A DNA stretch of 64,000 nucleotides, taken from an uncultured Mailhella sp. Lineage in GTDB: Bacteria > Desulfobacterota > Desulfovibrionia > Desulfovibrionales > Desulfovibrionaceae. Below are positions 60,096-64,000 of this stretch, one piece after another. Both the position numbers and the translations under genes were made by a program. Location of the stretch: assembly GCF_944324615.1 (NCBI RefSeq), contig NZ_CALUWY010000004.1, positions 47,046 to 111,045 on the forward strand, read 5' to 3'. The notes under the pieces are model-generated. The model was given only the letters and a program-made list of their open reading frames with translations. It was not told the DNA's origin and made no database searches. Each line of letters begins with the position of its first letter. Within the stretch, counting starts at the first letter, position 1.

Positions 60096-62541
60096 ATGTC
60101 CGTCATAGAGTTCACTCCCTCTGCCCCCGTGGAAGGGCAGGGTTACGCCATCAACTGGGACACTGCCGAACAGCGCGTCTCGGAACTGAAGGACTTCCTC
60201 ATGACCGCCCCCCAGGTCATGGACCCGGAAAGGCTTCGCTGCCTTCTGGACGTGTACGAGGAATTTGCCGGAGAATCCACCCTGTACATCCGTGCAAAGC
60301 TCTTTGAGCGCGTGCTTCTGACCAAGAAGATCTTTCTCGACGGCAACCCCATTGTGGGCACGCTCACGGGCATTCGCTGCGGCGTGAATCCCCTATCCGG
60401 AATGGAACGTTTCCTGGATCAAGGACGAAATGCAGCTCGCCAAGATGACCTCCCTCGGGGAAATGAAGATTCCCCAGGAGACGGAAGAGCTTCTGGAAAA
60501 GGTGTACAAGAAGTGGAAGAACCGTACCTGCATCGCCCTGAACAACAAGATGTACAAGGACAAGTACGGGGTGAATCCCGCGCAGTATTCCAAGGCGGGC
60601 ATGTACTACGACAACGTGAGCGTGGCTTCCGGTTCCGGCATTGCCGATTACCCCAAGGCGCTCAACAAGGGCCTGCGCTGGGTGGTCGATGATCTGAAAC
60701 AGCGCCTGCGCGACTGCCCCACCACCCTGGACAACAAGGAACGTCACGACCTTTACCGTGCCATGATCGTGGCCGTGGAAGCCGTCATCGCCCATTCCCA
60801 CCGCTATGCCGAGCTTGCGGAAAAGACGGCCGAAGCTGAAACCGATCCGAAGAACAAGGCCGAACTTCTGGAAATCGCGGAAATCTGCCGCCGCGTGCCC
60901 GAATACCCCGCCCGCAACTTCCGCGAAGCCATCCAGTCCTTCTGGTTCGTGCATCTGGCCATTGAAGTGGAACAGATGGCCTGCGCCACCTCTCCCGGCC
61001 GTTATGGCCAGTACATGTACCCCTTCTACAAGAAGGACATCGAGGAAGGAAAGCTCACCCGGGAGCAGGTCATCACTCTGCTCAAGTTCCAGTGGATCAA
61101 GCACATGGAACTCGGCGAATACCAGGGCGGCTCCTATGCCAAGACCCTGTCCGGCCATACCGGCCAGACCATCACCATCGGCGGTGTGGATGCCGACGGC
61201 CGCGACGCCAGCACCGAGCTGGAAGAACTGCTGCTGGAAACGCAGATCCGCATGCGCGGCATTCAGCCCACGCTGACGCTGCTCTATCATCCCAAGCTCA
61301 AGCCCTCGTACCTGAACAAGGTGGTGGAGTGCATCCGCGGCGGTTCCGGCCAGCCCCAGATTCTCAACAACACCGTGGTCATCGAGCGCAACCTCGCCCG
61401 CTTCGCCCAGTATAAGGACGGCATCACCCTGGAAGACGCCCGCAACTGCGGCAACTACGGCTGCGTGTCCACCGGCATCTGCGGCAAGGGAAGCTTCATC
61501 ACGCAGGAAGACCAGCCCTGCCTGGCCAAGGTGGTGGAACTTCTGCTCAACAACGGCAAGGACCCCTCCACCAAGAAGGTGGTGGGTGTGGAAACCGGCG
61601 ATCCGCGCGAATTCAAGGACTTTGAAGAACTGTACGGAGCCTGCAAGGAACAGCTCAGGCACCTGTTCACCATTTCCCGCCACCATTCCGACCTCAGCCA
61701 GATGGCGCGTCTGCAGGTGGTGCCCAGCGTGTTCCGTTCCGTCATGTACGACGGCTGCATCGAGAAGGGCATGTGCGAGGAAGCCGGCGGCACCCGCTAT
61801 CCGCAGGTGAACCCCATCATGACCGCCGGTGTGGATGCCGCCAACTCTCTGCTGGCCATCAAGCATCTGGTGTTCGACACGAAGAAGATCACCATGGATC
61901 AGCTTCTGGAAGCGCTCAAGGCCAACTTTGAAGGCTACGAAGACATCCGCAAGATGTGCTTTGAAGCGCCCAAGCACGGCAACGACTATCCCGAAATCGA
62001 GGCCTTCGTGCAGCGCTTCTACCATGACGTGGACGAAATCCACAGCTCCATCGGCCCGGACTGCTTCGGTTACAGAACGCCCCTGGATGCCTATTCCCTC
62101 TCGTACCACAACTACTTCGGTTCGCTCATGGGCGCTCTGCCCACGGGCCGCAAGGCGGGCGTCGCCCTTACCGACGGCAGTGTGTCCGCCATGCCCGGCA
62201 CCGACCACGAAGGCATCACCGCGCTCATCAAGTCCGGCGCGGAAGCCATCGACACCGTGCGCTACGGGGCCAACCACTTCAACGTGAAGTTCCTGCCCTC
62301 CGCGCTGGAAGGCCCGCAGGGCGCGCGCAATCTCATTGCGCTCATCAAGACCTACTGCGATTACGGCGGCTCGCACATCCAGTTCAACTGCGTCAGCTCC
62401 GACACTCTGCAGCATGCGCAGGACAACCCGCAGGAATACAAGGATCTCGTGGTCCGCGTGGCCGGCTTCAGCGCCTACTTCACCCGCCTCGACCGCGGTG
62501 TGCAGAACGAGATCATCAAGCGCACGGAATATGCGGGCTGA
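60096..62541 (+). CDS. Glycyl radical enzyme (pyruvate formate-lyase-like), frame interrupted by one extra C
   Basis: Catalytic glycyl radical enzyme of unassigned substrate. As sequenced the frame breaks at the CCCC run 60390-60393. Removing one C restores VNPYPEWNVSWIKDEMQ and a continuous 814-residue protein. The thiyl loop is NYGCVSTGICGKG (Cys456 in restored numbering) and the radical motif RVAGFSAYF (Gly790) is near the C-terminus. The GCVE motif typical of diol, choline and hydroxyproline lyases is absent, so those activities are not supported. It is followed by its activase and a HesB-like selenoprotein. The extra C could be a sequencing error, phase variation in a homopolymer, or real inactivation. 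ATG at 60096 follows ACAGGAGA. Confidence 0.85.
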
Positions 62542-62568
62542 CCGCAGGAAAGCCTGAGGCACAGAAGC

Positions 62569-62637
62569 GGGCGGAGCAGCGGCTCCGCCCATGACAGACA
62601 ACCGGCCGGAGGATGGGTGGGAAAGACATCCTCCGGC
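62569..62637 (+). other. Two stem-loops between the glycyl radical enzyme and its activase
   Basis: GGGCGGAGC-AGCG-GCTCCGCCC (62569-62590) and GCCGGAGGATG / CATCCTCCGGC (62605-62615 with 62627-62637). Neither has a T run. They probably protect the upstream message or lower activase expression relative to the enzyme. Confidence 0.6.
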
Positions 62638-62670
62638 CCGCAAAACGGCCGCCTTCGGGGAGGAAGGATC

Positions 62671-63564
62671 ATGAGCCAGGGAACCGTGTACAATATTCAG
62701 CGCATGTCCACCAAGGACGGGCCCGGTATCAGAACCACCGTGTTTCTCAAGGGCTGCCCGCTGCACTGTCTCTGGTGCAGCAATCCCGAATCCCAGCTTT
62801 TCACTCCCCAGCTGCTTTTCTTCCGCAACCTCTGCACGGGTTGCGGCGCCTGCGTCAGAGCCTGCCGCTCCGGCGCTTCCTCCATGGAAGAGGGCGTTTC
62901 CCGCCTGGACAGGGAACAGTGCCGCGACTGCGGCGCCTGCGCCTTGGTATGCCCCACCAGGGCAAGGGAAATGAGCGGACGGCTCATGAGTGTGGAAGAG
63001 GTGATGGCCGTACTGCGCAAGGACGCGCTTTTTTATGAAAATTCCGGCGGCGGCGTCACGTTCGGCGGCGGGGAGCCCACTTCCGGCGGTCAGTTCTTTC
63101 TGGATCTTGTGGAAGCCTCGGTTCTGGAAGGCTGGCACGTCGCCGTGGACACCTGCGGTTTCTGCCCGGAGGAGCGTTTCCACAAGGTCCTGAAGATGGC
63201 GGATCTTTTCCTTTTCGACATCAAGCACATGGACCCCGAACAGCACAAGGCCCTCACGGGGCAGGACAACGCCCTTATTCTCCGCAACATGAGGGCGGCG
63301 CTTCTCTCCGGCAGGGAAGTGCATATCCGCATGCCGCTCATGCCCGGCCTTAATGACTCCGAGGAAAACATCACTGCCATGGCGGACTTTTTCGGAACCT
63401 TCGGTCGCCATGAAATAGAAATCATGCCGTGTCACGCCTTCGGCCGCAACAAGTATGCGGCGCTCTCCCTGCCCTTCCCGGCAGTGGAGCAGTACACGCC
63501 GGAGGCTCTGCAGAGGGTGCGCGAGCGTTTTGCAAGGCACGGCCTTTCCACCGTTATCGTATAA
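62671..63564 (+). CDS. Glycyl radical enzyme activating enzyme (radical SAM, with two extra 4Fe-4S clusters)
   Basis: Abstracts H from the radical glycine of the upstream enzyme. 297 residues: the radical SAM motif CPLHCLWC (CX3CX2C) near residues 31-38, a ferredoxin-like insert with CTGCGACVRAC and CRDCGACALVCP near 57-105, then VTFGGGEPTSGG (SAM-binding GGE), DTCGF and FLFDIKHMD. The clustered insert is typical of activases of non-PFL glycyl radical enzymes. Start at 62671 (MSQGTVYNIQRMSTKDGPGIRTT) with GAGGAAGG; the frame extends to 62617. The selenoprotein gene starts 15 bp after its stop. Confidence 0.93.
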   Translation: MSQGTVYNIQRMSTKDGPGIRTTVFLKGCPLHCLWCSNPESQLFTPQLLFFRNLCTGCGACVRACRSGASSMEEGVSRLDREQCRDCGACALVCPTRAREMSGRLMSVEEVMAVLRKDALFYENSGGGVTFGGGEPTSGGQFFLDLVEASVLEGWHVAVDTCGFCPEERFHKVLKMADLFLFDIKHMDPEQHKALTGQDNALILRNMRAALLSGREVHIRMPLMPGLNDSEENITAMADFFGTFGRHEIEIMPCHAFGRNKYAALSLPFPAVEQYTPEALQRVRERFARHGLSTVIV

Positions 63565-63579
63565 AAGAGGATGCTGACC

Positions 63580-63879
63580 ATGTTTACCGTGACCATCGGC
63601 GAAGAGATGCTGGAAAAGCTCCGCGCCATGCTGGAAGACGAGGATGAGGAAGCCTGCGTGCGCCTTCGTGAATACAAAGTCGGGGGCGGATGACACTGCA
63701 AGATCGTGCTCGGTCTGGGCATGGATGAAATGGATGAGGATGAGGACGAAAAGATTGTCGTGGAGGATGTCCCCTTCATTGCCGACAACGATTTTCTCAC
63801 GAAATACGGCAAGGCCTTTGAGCTGAGCTTCAACGAAGACAGGCAGGTGGTGCTTACCGCGCTGAACGCGCAGATCTAG
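63580..63879 (+). CDS. HesB/IscA-like selenoprotein with in-frame UGA (Sec38)
   Basis: 99-residue A-type iron-sulfur carrier-like protein that ordinary gene calling would cut in two. From ATG 63580 the frame reads MFTVTIGEEMLEKLRAML..., meets TGA at 63691-63693, and continues CKIVLGLGMDE...VPFIADNDF...FELSFNEDRQVVLTALNAQI to TAG. The UGA stands in VGGG-U-HC, where IscA/HesB proteins have the first cluster cysteine (VxGGGC). The two C-terminal cysteines of IscA are missing. AGAGG lies 10 nt upstream. A SECIS-like hairpin follows the UGA (listed separately). HesB-like selenoproteins are a known family in Sec-using bacteria. Operon position suggests a link to cluster delivery for the activase, which is inference. 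Confidence 0.85.
63691..63726 (+). promoter_or_regulatory. UGA selenocysteine codon with bacterial SECIS-like hairpin
   Basis: TGA at 63691-63693. Stem ATCGTGC (63703-63709) pairs with GCATG-AT (63719-63726, one bulged G at 63724, one G-U pair). The nine-base loop TCGGTCTGG carries GGU at 63712-63714, 18 nt after the UGA, the same spacing as in E. coli fdhF. Confidence 0.75.
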
Positions 63880-64000
63880 GCTCAGGACTCATTAATTGCC
63901 AAAAGGGTAAAAAGTTCTTATTATCGGCATAGGGAGGATGCCATGAAGGAACTTTTTTATCTTTCTCATGAACAGATTGCTCGTATCAAACGCTACTTTC
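63880..64000 (+). mobile_element. Left end of an IS5-family insertion sequence, cut by the window edge
   Basis: The unrelated sequence begins just after the selenoprotein stop codon, and a transposase-like start follows at 63943. CTAG at 63876-63879 could be the target duplication, and GACTCATTAATTGCC nearby may belong to the terminal repeat. The right end is outside the window. Confidence 0.5.
63943..64000 (+). CDS. IS5-type transposase, N-terminal fragment
   Basis: The first 19 codons read MKELFYLSHEQIARIKRYF, the characteristic opening of IS5/IS427-group DDE transposases (M..LF.L...Q...I..YFP). GGGAGG sits 5 nt upstream. The rest is beyond the right edge, so integrity is unknown. Confidence 0.6.
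   Translation, partial: MKELFYLSHEQIARIKRYF

Noticed and set aside
60430..62541. Treating the second part of the radical enzyme as an independent 703-residue gene starting at 60430
   Set aside because: No ribosome binding site at that ATG, and removing one C joins it to the upstream frame with a continuous family sequence.
60096..62541. Assigning the radical enzyme as isethionate lyase, choline lyase or hydroxyproline dehydratase
   Set aside because: The thiyl loop GCVSTG lacks the Glu-containing GCVE motif I associate with those groups, and no matching accessory genes are present.
63580..63693. Reading the TGA at 63691 as a real stop giving a 37-residue peptide
   Set aside because: Homology, frame and composition continue past it for 61 codons, and a SECIS-like hairpin follows.

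Overview
The window is GC-rich bacterial DNA with compact, mostly convergent or divergent short operons. Gene content points to a deltaproteobacterial sulfate or sulfite reducer of the Desulfovibrionaceae, probably a host-associated anaerobe. The supporting evidence is the efp-ftsK and lolA housekeeping block, class III anaerobic ribonucleotide reductase, TRAP transport, several sigma-54 regulated catabolic loci, a glycyl radical enzyme with its activase, and a UGA-containing selenoprotein. This placement is inferred from gene content, not from a marker-gene search.

Layout. 1-7.4 kb: uvrD-type helicase (cut by the left edge) and engB on the minus strand, then efp, ftsK and folD on the plus strand. 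7.5-14.4 kb: a sigma-54 activator gene divergent from a flavin reductase of the old-yellow-enzyme/2,4-dienoyl-CoA reductase type, followed by a TRAP transporter (dctP and a fused dctQM); a -24/-12 promoter lies between them. 14.5-16.3 kb: a DMT exporter and a short-chain dehydrogenase. 16.5-25.7 kb (minus): truB-rpsO-pnp, lolA, eno, coaX, xerC-dprA, and a Kef/CPA2 antiporter reaching to 27.7 kb. 28-30.5 kb (minus): nrdD followed by a separately translated 61-residue glycyl-radical domain. 31-36.3 kb: rimP-nusA-ylxR-infB behind a structured leader. 36.7-41 kb (minus): opgG-opgH for osmoregulated glucans. 41.2-43.4 kb: an orphan OppF-type ATPase and an ATP-grasp protein. 43.6-46.8 kb (minus): yajC-secD-secF. 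47-54.6 kb: argB, a secreted unknown, thiC, glnS, a flavin reductase with its TetR regulator, and menA. 54.8-55.3 kb: a decayed IS200-type transposase. 55.3-64 kb: a TauE/SafE permease, an APC amino-acid permease, a sigma-54 activator, a glycyl radical enzyme with a one-base frameshift, its activating enzyme, a HesB-like selenoprotein, and the start of an IS5-type insertion sequence.

The most interesting part is the right-hand 8 kb. The APC permease and the glycyl radical enzyme each have a well-formed -24/-12 promoter, and each promoter has an identical 14-bp near-palindrome (TTTCTAAAAAGAAA) about 110-120 bp upstream, on either side of the activator gene. This makes a self-contained, substrate-inducible uptake and radical-cleavage regulon of unassigned substrate. 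Directly downstream of the activase lies a 99-codon gene missed by ordinary ORF calling. An in-frame UGA replaces the first conserved cysteine of an IscA/HesB-like fold, and a bacterial SECIS-like hairpin with a GGU loop sits 18 nt after the UGA.

A second radical-chemistry oddity is nrdD. Its canonical C-terminal radical domain is carried by a separate small gene in another frame with its own ribosome binding site.
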